Assembly (NCBI GenBank): GCA_013001885.1
Contig: JABDLD010000020.1
Coordinates: 1-41,550, forward strand
DNA: 41,550 bases
Reading direction: 5' to 3'
DNA from: Lysobacterales bacterium
Lineage (GTDB): Bacteria; Pseudomonadota; Gammaproteobacteria; Xanthomonadales; SZUA-36
Below are positions 1-9,316 of this stretch, piece after piece (within the stretch, counting starts at the first letter, position 1; each line of letters opens with the position of its first letter). The notes beneath the pieces are model-generated. The model did not search any database. It was not told where the DNA came from and saw nothing but the letters and a program-made list of their open reading frames with translations. The position numbers and the translations under genes are program-made.

Positions 1-63
<63 letters not shown>

Positions 64-67
64 ATAT

Positions 68-94
68 AAAAAGCCCGCCTAGTGCGGGTTTTTT
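68..94 (+). terminator. Rho-independent terminator of tRNA-Ser
   Basis: A CCCGC/GCGGG stem (74-78 with 84-88, loop CTAGT) is flanked by an A-run on the left and a run of six T on the right. It sits 7 nt after the tRNA CCA end, so it should end the tRNA transcript. Confidence 0.85.
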
Positions 95-96
95 AT

Positions 97-243
97 GTTC
101 TGACCGAGTGGGTTTGGTCCAGAGCACAAGGCGACCGCAGGTTGCCGGGTTCGACAAAATTGTCAGGAACAATTTTGGACGCACGCAGTGCGCCCGCAGG
201 GTTGAGACCTGGAGGGTCTCGATCAATCCCACCCTCTCGGCCA
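97..243 (+). other. tRNA-Ser-like multi-hairpin element of unknown role
   Basis: This non-coding stretch follows the tRNA terminator. An outer stem pairs 104-119 with 221-240 (CCGAG with CTCGG, TGGG with CCCA, then TTGGTC with GATCAA), with a 4-nt bulge at 232-235. Inside are four consecutive hairpins: 131-136/140-145; 155-163/169-177, a perfect 9-bp stem with loop CAGGA; 181-184/188-191; and 204-209/215-220. The 17 nt at 227-243 match the 3' end of the upstream tRNA-Ser, including CCA, except for one base. The left arm resembles a tRNA-Ser D arm (GACCGAGTGG), and GGTTCGA at 148-154 resembles a T loop. It may be a decayed tRNA-Ser copy, a dispersed tRNA-derived repeat or a structured RNA. I see no protein in it. 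Confidence 0.45.
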
Positions 244-357
244 TTTTGTAGGAAATCCCCCCGTTTTTTCCGATTGGCCTCGACGGATTGGATTCTTCCT
301 CCTATGCTTAATTCACCTCCAGGGGTTAAAGGGCAAATTATTCATTAAGGGGGAAGC
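244..357 (+). promoter_or_regulatory. Leader and ribosome-binding region of the gacA-like gene
   Basis: This is a short AT-richer leader. A strong Shine-Dalgarno run, AAGGGGGAAGC, lies directly before the ATG at 358 and fixes the start. I cannot confidently assign -35/-10 elements. Confidence 0.45.
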
Positions 358-987
358 ATGATCAGATTAATGGTCGTGGACGACCACGAACTCGTCCGGA
401 TCGGGCTGCGTCACATACTGGCGGGGTATCCGGTCATTCAGGTCGCCGGAGAGGCGGCCGATGGTGAGACCGCACTTCGCATGAACCGCGAGCTAAAACC
501 CGACGTGGTGTTGCTCGACGTGAGCCTGCCGGGACTGTCGGGCTTCGAAGTCACCACGCGGCTGAAGCAATCCAGTCCCGGTCTGGGAATCATTATCCTG
601 TCGGTGCACGAGGAGGCTCCGTACCCGGCGCAACTGCTCTCGGCCGGCGCATCCGGCTATTTGACCAAGGGTTGTCCGGCGACGGAACTGGTCCAGGCGA
701 TCCAAACGGTGGCCCGGGGCGGCAGGCATATAGGCTCGAAAATCGCCCAGCAGATGGCGCTGAACATGCTGCCGGGCGGTCAGAAGTCACCTTTTGACGG
801 GCTCTCCGCTCGCGAGATGGAAGTGATGCTGATGTTGGCAAACGGCCGGAAAATCGCGGACATCGCGGATATCATGCACTTGAGCCCGAAAACGGTGGCC
901 ACTTACAAGTACCGGATTTTCGACAAGCTGAATACGCGCAGTGACGTGAGCATGACCCGCATGGCCATGCGCTACGGCATTGTTTAG
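358..987 (+). CDS. gacA: GacA/UvrY-type LuxR-family response regulator
   Basis: This is a 209-residue two-component response regulator. An N-terminal receiver carries the acidic pair D8-D9, phosphoacceptor D54 and conserved K104. A C-terminal LuxR/NarL helix-turn-helix spans about 145-205 (LSAREMEV, then SPKTVATYKYRIFDKL). The receiver and HTH spacing and the sequence match the GacA/UvrY/SirA group. That group is activated by BarA/GacS kinases and drives small RNAs that titrate CsrA/RsmA. In many gammaproteobacteria this gene sits directly before uvrC; here uvrC is about 13 kb away. The gene faces rne tail to tail with 14 bp between stop codons. No cognate kinase is in the window, so the GacS link is inferred from the family. 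Confidence 0.85.
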   Translation: MIRLMVVDDHELVRIGLRHILAGYPVIQVAGEAADGETALRMNRELKPDVVLLDVSLPGLSGFEVTTRLKQSSPGLGIIILSVHEEAPYPAQLLSAGASGYLTKGCPATELVQAIQTVARGGRHIGSKIAQQMALNMLPGGQKSPFDGLSAREMEVMLMLANGRKIADIADIMHLSPKTVATYKYRIFDKLNTRSDVSMTRMAMRYGIV

Positions 988-1001
988 TAACCGGGATGCC
1001 G

Positions 1002-3569
1002 TTATTCGGCAGCCCCGGATTTGTCCTTGCCCGCTGACTCAGACTTGGAAGGTTTCAGCGTGTAAATGCCGTTCTGATCCTTAACGACCTTGACCGAGGC
1101 GCCTTGTTCCTTTTGCTTATCGGCGGTCGGCTTGGATGCAGCCTTCGTCTTGGGTTGTCCCGCCGGCTCTGGTTTAGCTTGCTCCGGTTTGGGCTTGGCT
1201 GTCTCCGGTTTAGGCTGGACTGTCTCCGATTGAGATTTGGTTTCTTTCGGTTTGGCCTGCTCTGCCAGCGGCTGATCTTTTTTCTGAACGACCGGCTGCT
1301 CCCGCTTTTCGACCAATTGTTTACCGCCGGACGCTGCTTCGGATGACCCCTTCTGAGCCTGCTGGTTTTCCGGTTCAGCGGTCTTGCCATCCCGGGTTTT
1401 TACTCCGGCTGTCTGATACGGCGAGCGCCTGCGGCGTGGTTTGCGGGCAGGGGAATCACCCTGTTTTTCCTGTGGCTTGTTCGCCTGGTTTTTGGCGATG
1501 TTTTCCTTTGCACCGGACGTATCCGTACTTGCAGCCTGGTTTTTATTACCGCTCTGATCAGTGCGGGACTGCGTCTTCTTCTTGCGGGGTGGCCGTTTGC
1601 GGGTCCGCTTTTTGGTTGCCTTACGGCCGTCCGGAGAAGATGACTGAGTCTGTTTTTGCTGTTCGCCGCCGGGTTGCTGCCGCGCCTGTGTCTTCTTCTT
1701 TTTTCCGCCGCGGCGTGGTTTGCGTGCGCGGGGTTCGCCGCCTTGTCGCTGTTTGTTCTGCTGTTGAGGCTGACGTCTGCGGGTGGTGGCTGTCTTGGTT
1801 GTCTGTTTCGTTTCAGGAGCGGCAGGCTTTTCCTTTTTAGCCGTCTTTTCACTTTCGTCACCCGCGGTAAACAGCTTCGAAAATAACTGCCCGAAAAACC
1901 CCTGTTTTGGTTTTGTCGCAACCACCTCAACTCTTTCGACAGGCTCAGGACGACTGGGTACCGGGCGTGACGGGACTACACTGGATACCGCCGCAACCGG
2001 GGCAGCGCCGGTAGATGTCGCCTGTGTTTCCGCGCTGGCGACCAGTTCAGCCTTGGGCTGCTCGACCCGGGAATAGCTAGGGTCGCTTGAAACGTCTGAT
2101 TTGCGCACCCGGTGAATTTCGAACCGGGGCCGCTCCATGTATTCATTGGACAGGACCAGGATGGGTAAGGCATGCCGCTTTTCAATTTCGGCAAGCGCTT
2201 TGCGTTTTTCGTTCAACAGGAAATTCGCAACGGTTGTGGGAGCCTGCACGATGACCTGGCCGGTGTACTCCTTCATCGATTCCTCTTCAACCAGTCGCAG
2301 GATCGACAGCGCCAGCGACTCGGTGCTGCGGATGGTTCCGTGCCCCTCACAACGCGGGCAAGGTTCCTGGCTCGATTCCCCCAGCGACGGGCGCAGTCTC
2401 TGGCGGGACATTTCCAGCAAGCCGAAACGGGATATCCGGCCGGTTTGCACTCTGGCTTTGTCGATTTGCAGCGCGTGGCGCAGCCTCTCCTCGACGCTCC
2501 TCTGGTGCTTGCGGTCCATCATGTCGATGAAGTCGATAACGATCAGGCCGCCCAGGTCGCGCAGGCGCAGTTGGCGCGCAATCTCGTCTGCTGATTCAAG
2601 GTTGGTCTTGTAGGCTGTATCCTCGATGTCCGTGCCCTTGGTGGCCCGAGCCGAGTTGATGTCAATGGACAGCAGGGCCTCGGTATGGTCAATCACGACC
2701 GAACCGCCCGAAGGCAGATGAACGGTGCGGGCGAAAGCGGACTCAATCTGGCTTTCTATCTGGAACCGGTTAAACAGCGGAACGTCGTCCACGTAGTGCT
2801 TCAGCTTGCGCACGTTGTGCGGCATGACCTGCTGTACGAACTCCGTTGCGTCTTTGAACACCTGTTCGTTATCGATAAGGATTTCGCCGATGTCGTTGCG
2901 CAGGTGATCGCGCAGGGCCCGGATAAACAGGTTGCTTTCCTGGTATATCAGGAAGGGCGATTTCTTTTCTGTTGCGGCAGTTTCAATGGCTTTCCAGAGT
3001 TGCAACAGGTAGTCGAGATCCCACTGAAGTTCTTCCGCCTCGCGCCCAACGCCCGCGGTGCGTACGATGATTCCGACATTGTCGGGTGCAATAACCTGCT
3101 GCAATTGCTTGCGCAAGTCATCCCGGTCTTCGCCGCTGATCCGGCGGGATACGCCGCCCGCCTTTGGATTGGTCGGCATCAGGACGAGGTAGCGGCCGGC
3201 CAGTGAAATGTAGGTCGTCAGGGCGGCGCCCTTGTTGCCGCGCTCTTCTTTTTCGACCTGGACAATCACTTCCTGTCCTTCCCTCACGGCATCGCGAATC
3301 GAAACCTTGCCTTCGGTCTTTCTGGCGGAAGGCTGGTAGCTTTCCCGGCAGATTTCCTTGAAGGGGAGAAAGCCGTGACGTTCGGACCCGAAGTCAACGA
3401 AGCACGCTTCCAGCGAGGGTTCGATCCGCGTAATGCGGCCCTTATAGACGTTTGATTTTTTTTGTTCCTGGGAGGGAACCTCGATATCGAGGTCAATCAG
3501 TATCTGGCCATCTGCAACAGCCACACGCAACTCTTCTGGCTGAGTCGCGTTGATCAGCATTCTCTTCAT
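1002..3569 (-). CDS. rne: Ribonuclease E
   Basis: Endoribonuclease of 855 residues that starts mRNA decay and matures rRNA and tRNA, and scaffolds the RNA degradosome at the inner membrane. The N-terminal half has an S1 RNA-binding domain (about 38-120), the metal-binding aspartates D303 and D346, and the Zn-link CPRC at C404/C407. All four are at the same numbers as in the E. coli enzyme. From about 520 the protein becomes a disordered tail of Lys/Arg/Pro/Gln/Glu, with blocks such as [12 protein letters not shown] and ARKPRRRR and low-complexity PKPE repeats, typical of the degradosome scaffold half. It is divergent from rluC, as in many gammaproteobacteria. The long non-coding leader fits the known autoregulation of rne through its 5' UTR. 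Confidence 0.97.
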   Translation of the reverse strand: MKRMLINATQPEELRVAVADGQILIDLDIEVPSQEQKKSNVYKGRITRIEPSLEACFVDFGSERHGFLPFKEICRESYQPSARKTEGKVSIRDAVREGQEVIVQVEKEERGNKGAALTTYISLAGRYLVLMPTNPKAGGVSRRISGEDRDDLRKQLQQVIAPDNVGIIVRTAGVGREAEELQWDLDYLLQLWKAIETAATEKKSPFLIYQESNLFIRALRDHLRNDIGEILIDNEQVFKDATEFVQQVMPHNVRKLKHYVDDVPLFNRFQIESQIESAFARTVHLPSGGSVVIDHTEALLSIDINSARATKGTDIEDTAYKTNLESADEIARQLRLRDLGGLIVIDFIDMMDRKHQRSVEERLRHALQIDKARVQTGRISRFGLLEMSRQRLRPSLGESSQEPCPRCEGHGTIRSTESLALSILRLVEEESMKEYTGQVIVQAPTTVANFLLNEKRKALAEIEKRHALPILVLSNEYMERPRFEIHRVRKSDVSSDPSYSRVEQPKAELVASAETQATSTGAAPVAAVSSVVPSRPVPSRPEPVERVEVVATKPKQGFFGQLFSKLFTAGDESEKTAKKEKPAAPETKQTTKTATTRRRQPQQQNKQRQGGEPRARKPRRGGKKKKTQARQQPGGEQQKQTQSSSPDGRKATKKRTRKRPPRKKKTQSRTDQSGNKNQAASTDTSGAKENIAKNQANKPQEKQGDSPARKPRRRRSPYQTAGVKTRDGKTAEPENQQAQKGSSEAASGGKQLVEKREQPVVQKKDQPLAEQAKPKETKSQSETVQPKPETAKPKPEQAKPEPAGQPKTKAASKPTADKQKEQGASVKVVKDQNGIYTLKPSKSESAGKDKSGAAE

Positions 3570-3976
3570 ATTGTTTCCTCAGGCGCCCTGGCCCGAACAC
3601 GCAAGGCTGGCTGGGCATTCAGGGCCCGGCTGTTACGCGATACGTGTTCCCGGCCCGCTTTCGGACTGCGTGCCAGGCTTGCCAATTCATTAATTCTTTT
3701 GCCGGCAGAAAATTTCCGCCGGTCCTGGGCAACAGCCTCCGTGGCTATTGCGAAAATCCAATCATTCCGGTTTCTGCGGTTCCACCCTCGAATTTCGGAT
3801 GGATCTAAATCACTGCTTCTATAAACTTTCGCGCAGATAATTCTGAACGACGAGTGCGGTTTAGATCGTTGGCTGGAGTCTAGATCGATATTATGTTGTG
3901 AAACGACCAGCGCGCGGACTTCCGGAGCAGGTTAATATAACAGTGTTTTTATTTTCTATCAATGAGTTGGCGAGTA
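3570..3976. promoter_or_regulatory. Divergent rne/rluC intergenic region with rne leader
   Basis: About 400 bp without a gene separate the rne and rluC start codons. An inverted repeat pairs 3802-3814 (GATCTAAATCACT) with 3853-3867 (AGTGCGGTTTAGATC) around a ~38-nt loop. A second hairpin, GCCGG with CCGGC, lies near 3700-3723. In E. coli the rne 5' UTR holds stem-loops bound by RNase E for feedback; these repeats are candidates for the same role, by inference only. AT-rich stretches at 3885-3900 and 3930-3960 could hold promoters, but no convincing -35/-10 pair was found. Confidence 0.4.
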
Positions 3977-4918
3977 ATGTCAAATCAAAACAAAAGTTCA
4001 GGTGCATACCTCGTCCAGGTAGACAGCGACCGGGCGGGCCAGCGGCTGGACAATTTTCTATCCGCGCGGCTAAAGGGTGTGCCCAAATCGGCTGTTTACC
4101 GAATGATTCGCACGGGCCAGGTAAGGATCAACGGCGGCCGCTGCAAGGCAGCTTCCCGGCTGGAAGAGGGTGACGAAGTCAGAATTCCGCCGGCTCACAC
4201 CCGTGAACGGGGTGAATTTACTGTCTCGGACCAGGTTTGCCGGCAGATAGAGGAGGCGCTGATTTATCAGGACCAGGATGTACTCGTTGTTGATAAACCC
4301 TCGGGCATGGCGGTTCATTCCGGCAGCGGGCTCCCGTGGGGGCTGATCGACGTCGTTCGCAGGATAAGGCCCGGAGAGTTCGTCGAACTGGTCCACCGGC
4401 TGGACCGCGAAACCAGTGGCTGCCTGGTCCTGGCCCGGAGCGGGGCCGCCCTCAGCCACCTTGCTGACCGGTTCAGGGCGGGGCAGGTCGACAAGCGTTA
4501 CCTTTGCCTGCTCAATGGAAAAATGCCGGAGCCTGTAATCGAAGTCGACGCGCCTCTGGTCAAGAAACAGGCCGGAGCACAGGCGCAGGTTGAAGTGAGT
4601 GAGGAGGGTAAACCGGCACGCACGCGTTTTACCCTGTTGCAGACATATTCCGGCAGCAGTTATGCCGAAGCCGTGTTGTTTACCGGCAGGACTCACCAGA
4701 TCAGAGCGCACGCGAAGCACATCGGGCAGCCGCTTGCGGGGGACGATCGCTATGCCGGCAGGAAATCGGTCAGGGCATGGAAAAAACGGGGTTTGAACCG
4801 GCTGTTTCTGCACGCACACCAACTGGCATGGACCGGGCCTTCAGGTGCGCAACTTTCGGTCGAGGCGCCACTCCCAGCCCCGTTGCGCAGGGTGCTGGAT
4901 AGCCTGGATTCCTGTTGA
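3977..4918 (+). CDS. rluC: 23S rRNA pseudouridine synthase RluC
   Basis: Converts uridines of 23S rRNA to pseudouridine (positions 955, 2504 and 2580 in E. coli). The 313-residue protein has an N-terminal S4-like RNA-binding domain (about 14-72, with AGQRLDNFL and LKGVPKSAVYR) and a RluA-family catalytic domain. The signature HRLDRETSG carries catalytic D143. The start chosen is the second in-frame ATG, which puts the conserved region at the usual distance; an ATG at 3962 would add five residues. Divergent placement from rne supports RluC over RluD or RluA. Confidence 0.92.
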   Translation: MSNQNKSSGAYLVQVDSDRAGQRLDNFLSARLKGVPKSAVYRMIRTGQVRINGGRCKAASRLEEGDEVRIPPAHTRERGEFTVSDQVCRQIEEALIYQDQDVLVVDKPSGMAVHSGSGLPWGLIDVVRRIRPGEFVELVHRLDRETSGCLVLARSGAALSHLADRFRAGQVDKRYLCLLNGKMPEPVIEVDAPLVKKQAGAQAQVEVSEEGKPARTRFTLLQTYSGSSYAEAVLFTGRTHQIRAHAKHIGQPLAGDDRYAGRKSVRAWKKRGLNRLFLHAHQLAWTGPSGAQLSVEAPLPAPLRRVLDSLDSC

Positions 4919-5010
4919 TCCATGCGGGTCTTCGATCCAGGTCATTTTCCTACAGCTTTTCTGGAGTCACGCGCTGGTGAACTCCCGCCCGCTGTGATCT
5001 AATCTGCGCG

Positions 5011-6258
5011 ATGTACAAACCACTGGAAGCCTTTATTGGATTGCGTTACGTCCGCGCGAAGAGGCGTAATCATTTCATATCCTTCATCTCGCTGACCTCC
5101 ATGCTCGGGATTGCGCTCGGTGTAACGACCCTGATTACGGTTATTTCCGTGATGAACGGGTTTGAAAAAGAACTTCGGGCACGGATTCTCGGCGCAATCG
5201 CCCATGCCACCATCCAGCCTGCCGACGGGTCCGCGATGGAGTGGAGGGCGGTGATAGATTTGGTGGAAGAGCACCCTGAGGTCGATGGTGCTGCACCCTA
5301 CATTGAAGAAGGCGTCTGGCTCCAGGGCGCGGAGTCCTCCGGCGCATTCGTCCGCGGGGTCAATCCGGAATACGAGCCCAGGGTTTCGGAAGTCGACCGC
5401 AAAATGCTGACCGGGGCGCTCGAGGATCTGAGACCGGGCGAATACGGAATCATTCTCGGAATTGGCCTGGCTTCCCGCCTGCGCGTAGGTCCGGGTGATC
5501 GTGTCACCGTGATTGCTCCGAGGCTGAAGGCGACGCCGGTGGGCGCCAGTCCGTTGATGCGCCGGTTCACCGTGGTTGGAGCTTTTGAATTCGGGGAATT
5601 CGAAAACGACTCGACGCTCGCACTCGTGCATATCGACGACGCGGCCCGCTTGTTGAGAATGCCGCAAGGCACGATCGGCGGAGTGCGCCTTCATCTCAAG
5701 GATATGGACCGCGCCTGGCGGGTCGCCAGGGAGATATCGGACACTCTGCCGGGTTACTACATCGTCAGGGACTGGACGCAGGAACGCGGAAACCTGTTTC
5801 AGGCCGTGCGCACCGAGAAAACGGTCATGTGGGTCATCCTATCGCTGATCATTGCTGTGGCCGCATTCAACATTATCTCCATGCTGGTCATGGTGGTCAC
5901 GGATAAGCAGTCGGATATAGCCATCCTGAAAACGATGGGTGCGGGTCCCGGAACCGTGATGCGGATTTTCGTGATCCAGGGTAGCGTAATTGGAGTCATC
6001 GGCACCGTGATGGGGGTTGTCGGCGGAATCTTGCTGGCGCAAAACATCGGTTCGGTTGTGCCGTTCCTCGAGCAGCTTTTCGGTTTCAGCCTGTTTCCCT
6101 CGGATATCTATTACATCACTGAGCTTCCCTCTGACCTCCGTACTGCTGATGTGGTCAAATTCGCGTTGATGTCACTCGTCATGTCGTTGCTTTCGACCAT
6201 CTACCCGTCCTGGCGTGCAGCCAGGACGCACCCAGCCGAGGCATTGAGCTATGAATGA
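5011..6258 (+). CDS. lolC: Lipoprotein-releasing ABC transporter permease (LolC/LolE family, LolF-like)
   Basis: Inner-membrane permease of the Lol system, which hands outer-membrane lipoproteins to LolA. The 415 residues show the family pattern: a short cytoplasmic N-terminus, TM1 at about 24-48, a large periplasmic domain at about 50-265, and three C-terminal membrane segments (about 270-300, 315-345 and 380-405). Conserved pieces include the FISLTSMLGIALGV start and AILKTMGA, the coupling region before TM3. lolD overlaps its stop by 8 bp. No second permease follows lolD, so this may act as a homodimer of the type called LolF rather than as half of a LolC-LolE pair. That depends on there being no lolE elsewhere. 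Confidence 0.9.
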   Translation: MYKPLEAFIGLRYVRAKRRNHFISFISLTSMLGIALGVTTLITVISVMNGFEKELRARILGAIAHATIQPADGSAMEWRAVIDLVEEHPEVDGAAPYIEEGVWLQGAESSGAFVRGVNPEYEPRVSEVDRKMLTGALEDLRPGEYGIILGIGLASRLRVGPGDRVTVIAPRLKATPVGASPLMRRFTVVGAFEFGEFENDSTLALVHIDDAARLLRMPQGTIGGVRLHLKDMDRAWRVAREISDTLPGYYIVRDWTQERGNLFQAVRTEKTVMWVILSLIIAVAAFNIISMLVMVVTDKQSDIAILKTMGAGPGTVMRIFVIQGSVIGVIGTVMGVVGGILLAQNIGSVVPFLEQLFGFSLFPSDIYYITELPSDLRTADVVKFALMSLVMSLLSTIYPSWRAARTHPAEALSYE

Positions 6259-6943
6259 CCCAGTCGGCAGTGTCCTCGAAGCGCGCGGCGTTCGTAAGTC
6301 TTTTCACCAGGGGCCGCGGGAAGTCAAGGTGCTCAAGGATGTCAATCTCGTTCTTGCCGCCGGCGAGTCGCTGGCGATTGTCGGCGCGTCGGGCGCGGGA
6401 AAAAGTACGCTGCTTCATATCCTGGGCGGCCTGGACCAACCCGATGCAGGCGAGGTACTGGTCGAGCAGGCCTCATTGTGGGGCCTCAACGCTTCTGATC
6501 GCAGCCGGGTCCGAAACAGCGTGATGGGTTTTGTTTATCAGTTCCATCACCTGTTGCCTGAGTTCACCGCACTGGAGAACGTGGCGATGCCGTTGCTGAT
6601 TCGTGGGGATTCTGTCTCCGCCGCCCGCACGCGAGCCGCTGAATTGCTCGATCGGGTCGGCCTCGCCGAGCGCCTGACGCACAAACCCGGAGAGCTTTCA
6701 GGGGGTGAACGGCAGCGTGCTGCCGTAGCCCGAGCTCTGGTGGGCAATCCGCGAGTCGTGTTGGGCGATGAACCAACCGGCAACCTGGATGAACGAACTG
6801 CGGACCACGTATACGGATTACTGCTGGAACTGAACCAGGAGCTCAACACCAGCCTGCTGCTGGTAACGCATGACACTCGCCTGGCTGCCCGCATGGACCG
6901 CCAGATGGAACTGCGAATGGGGTGCCTGCAGGAACTGGGATAA
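6251..6943 (+). CDS. lolD: Lipoprotein-releasing ABC transporter ATPase LolD
   Basis: ATPase of 230 residues that powers lipoprotein release together with the permease upstream. Visible ABC motifs are Walker A GASGAGKST (45-53), the Q-loop Q97, the signature LSGGE (149-153), and Walker B ending in D173-E174 followed by PTGNLD. The gene overlaps the permease by 8 bp and comEC by 22 bp, so it is probably translationally coupled on both sides. Length and motifs match the LolD/MacB-type ATPases; the neighbour assigns it to Lol. Confidence 0.95.
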   Translation: MNDPVGSVLEARGVRKSFHQGPREVKVLKDVNLVLAAGESLAIVGASGAGKSTLLHILGGLDQPDAGEVLVEQASLWGLNASDRSRVRNSVMGFVYQFHHLLPEFTALENVAMPLLIRGDSVSAARTRAAELLDRVGLAERLTHKPGELSGGERQRAAVARALVGNPRVVLGDEPTGNLDERTADHVYGLLLELNQELNTSLLLVTHDTRLAARMDRQMELRMGCLQELG

Positions 6944-9243
6944 ATTCAGCAAAGTCAGGCGGCTGGGGTGTTCCGGTCAGCCTGGCCTCAGGCGTCCTGG
7001 CGGCGCAGCTCTTTACCTCGCTGCCTTCGTTATGGCTGATCAGCACAGCGGCGGCCGCCGGCTGCTGCGCGCTCTTTGTGCCGCGGTTGCGCCTGGCCGC
7101 CCTGGCCGTCTTGGCCTGCTGCTGGGCATTGCATGGGTTCACCTTGCGGCTGAATGGCCAGTTGGGCCCGGAACTCGCGAACCGGGCCGTGACGCTCCAG
7201 GGTCACGTCTCTTCCATTCCTGCGGCCGGAACCGATTCTGTCTGGTTTCAGTTCGAACCCGATCACGATTCGCGGTTGCAGGGTCTGCCGGCCAATTTGC
7301 TGTTGTCCTGGTACCAGGGATACCCGGAATTGTCAGTCGGGGAATACTGGCGGCTTGAACTCAAGGTTAAACCGCCCTGGGGCGCGGTCAACTTCCAGGG
7401 TCCGGACAAGGAACGTTGGCTTTTCGCGCAGGGTATCGGCGGACAGGGCACGGTGCGTGCAGGCGAAAGACTGGCTGAGCCCTCTGGCGGCCGCTATTGG
7501 GTGAATTCCATCCGTGAACGGGTGCTGAAGAGCATTGCCGAGCGCGTTCCGGACGGGAGGCAACGCGGTGTCATCCAGGCATTGGCGACCGCCGATCGCG
7601 CGGGACTCGATCCTGCCGACCGGGCGTTGCTCAATGCCACCGGAACTTCCCATTTGCTGGCAATTTCCGGTTTGCACGTCGGGCTGGCCGCAGCGGGTGG
7701 TATCTGGCTCAGCCGAATCGCGCTGTTTTTCATGCCGTTGGTTAAAGCGGGCAGCGGAACCCTGATCCTGACCGTTGCGGGAGGGCTTGTGAGCGCCGCA
7801 TTTTACTCTGCCTTGGCTGGATTCGGAGTGCCGACTCTGCGTTCAGTGCTGATGTTGTTCACCGCCGTGTCCGCGGTTTTGCTGGCTCGTTCCATCCATC
7901 CAGCGAGGGCGCTGTTAACCAGTTTCGCCGTGATTTTATTGATTGATCCGTTCGCATCGCTGGGCGCCGGGTTTTGGTTTTCCTATCTCGCAGTGGCGGC
8001 TCTTTTATGGGTCTTTCAGCCCCGAACAGGTCCGGTTAACCGCTGGACGTCCATGCTGATGGCGCAGGCGGGAGTCATCCTGGCGCTTTTGCCCGTCGGC
8101 GCGCTTTGGTTCAGCACCTACAGCCCATCCGGATTCCTCGCCAATCTGCTCGCGATACCGTGGGTCAGCATCCTGATCGTACCGCTGGTGCTCGCCGGGC
8201 TTTTGGTTCTGCCGGTTCTGCCTGCCTTGTCGGGGCTGTTCTGGGCGGCTGCCGGAGCCGGTACATCAGTGCTGTTCGGCTTTCTGGAGATCGTCAGTTT
8301 ACTGCAGGGCAGGGTGCCGGCCATCCCTGCGCCCACGCTCCTGCAAGTTGCTCTCGCGCTGTTCGGGGCTGTTTTGCTGATGCTTCCGCGCGGGTTGCCG
8401 GTTCGCTGGCTGGGTGTGTTTCTGATCCTTCCGTTGTTTTTTCCGCCCGGCCCGAAAACCGGGGAAGGTGCCGTGTCGATGGAAGTACTGGACGTGGGGC
8501 AGGGCACAGCCGTGGTGATCAGTTCCGAAAGTCAGTCGCTGCTGTACGATTCCGGTCCCGGCGATGGCGCGGAGCGGAACCTGGTTGGCGCGGTTATTGC
8601 GCCTGCGCTGGCCCGGTTGGGCCCGGACGCGCCGCAGCAGGTCATCATCAGTCACGGTGACCTTGACCATGCCGGAGGCCTTCAGTCGCTGGCTGATCGG
8701 TATCCGGACGCTCAGTTCAGTGCGAACCTGGGCCACGGGAAGCGATTTCCGCATGCCTGCCATTCGCCGAAAATCTGGAGCTGGCCCCAAGTGGATTTTT
8801 CATTACTCCATCCGTCGGCAAAGCTGCCTTATCTTGGCAATGACAGTTCCTGCGTGGTCAGTATCAAGGGCGCCGGCGGCAGGCTGCTGTTGAGTGGCGA
8901 TATATCGGGCGCAGTAGAAAACCGGCTGGTGACCGTGGGTCTGAAGCCGCACAGACTGTTACTGGTTCCGCACCACGGCAGCATGACATCTTCGAGCAAA
9001 AGATTTATCGAGGCGTTGCAACCCGAGGTTTCCATTGCTACGGCCAGCCTGGGCAACCGTTTTGACTTTCCACGAACTGAAATCAGGCAGCGTTACCAGG
9101 CGCTGGGCTCACAATTCTGGTCTACCGGTGAATGTGGGGCGCTCCGGGTTGTGCTGGAGGCAGACGGCTCCGTGCATGCCAGCAGCGCACGCCGGCAGCG
9201 CAACCGGATTTGGCGTTGGCCCGCCGGAAGTAATTGCCCGTAG
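6922..9243 (+). CDS. comEC: DNA internalization competence protein ComEC/Rec2
   Basis: Polytopic inner-membrane channel that passes single-stranded DNA into the cytoplasm during natural transformation. The 773 residues contain the three usual parts: an N-terminal soluble (OB-like) domain after two membrane helices, the central multi-helix competence domain (about 215-500, with LLNATGTSHLLAISGLHVG), and a C-terminal metallo-beta-lactamase-like domain with HGDLDH at 578-583 and HHGS from 684. The start overlaps lolD by 22 bp; no better in-frame ATG is obvious. A comEC upstream of exbB-exbD-msbA is common in gammaproteobacteria. No other competence gene is in the window. Confidence 0.94.
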   Translation: MPAGTGINSAKSGGWGVPVSLASGVLAAQLFTSLPSLWLISTAAAAGCCALFVPRLRLAALAVLACCWALHGFTLRLNGQLGPELANRAVTLQGHVSSIPAAGTDSVWFQFEPDHDSRLQGLPANLLLSWYQGYPELSVGEYWRLELKVKPPWGAVNFQGPDKERWLFAQGIGGQGTVRAGERLAEPSGGRYWVNSIRERVLKSIAERVPDGRQRGVIQALATADRAGLDPADRALLNATGTSHLLAISGLHVGLAAAGGIWLSRIALFFMPLVKAGSGTLILTVAGGLVSAAFYSALAGFGVPTLRSVLMLFTAVSAVLLARSIHPARALLTSFAVILLIDPFASLGAGFWFSYLAVAALLWVFQPRTGPVNRWTSMLMAQAGVILALLPVGALWFSTYSPSGFLANLLAIPWVSILIVPLVLAGLLVLPVLPALSGLFWAAAGAGTSVLFGFLEIVSLLQGRVPAIPAPTLLQVALALFGAVLLMLPRGLPVRWLGVFLILPLFFPPGPKTGEGAVSMEVLDVGQGTAVVISSESQSLLYDSGPGDGAERNLVGAVIAPALARLGPDAPQQVIISHGDLDHAGGLQSLADRYPDAQFSANLGHGKRFPHACHSPKIWSWPQVDFSLLHPSAKLPYLGNDSSCVVSIKGAGGRLLLSGDISGAVENRLVTVGLKPHRLLLVPHHGSMTSSSKRFIEALQPEVSIATASLGNRFDFPRTEIRQRYQALGSQFWSTGECGALRVVLEADGSVHASSARRQRNRIWRWPAGSNCP

Positions 9244-9316
9244 CGAGTTCAAACCGCGCCATGTATCATTTGGATTGCCTGTATTCACGATGAATTAATC
9301 AATGGAGTGATGAAGC

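Noticed and set aside
227-243. tRNA 3'-end repeat as an att site of an integrated island
   Set aside because: The two copies are only about 180 bp apart, and no integrase or foreign-looking gene lies between or beside them.
82-348. Open frame of 88 codons after the tRNA
   Set aside because: It starts inside the terminator hairpin and crosses the tRNA-like element; its composition is not protein-like and it has no ribosome-binding site.
4070-4822. Long minus-strand frame opposite rluC
   Set aside because: Antisense shadow; rluC carries the conserved catalytic motif in the same interval.
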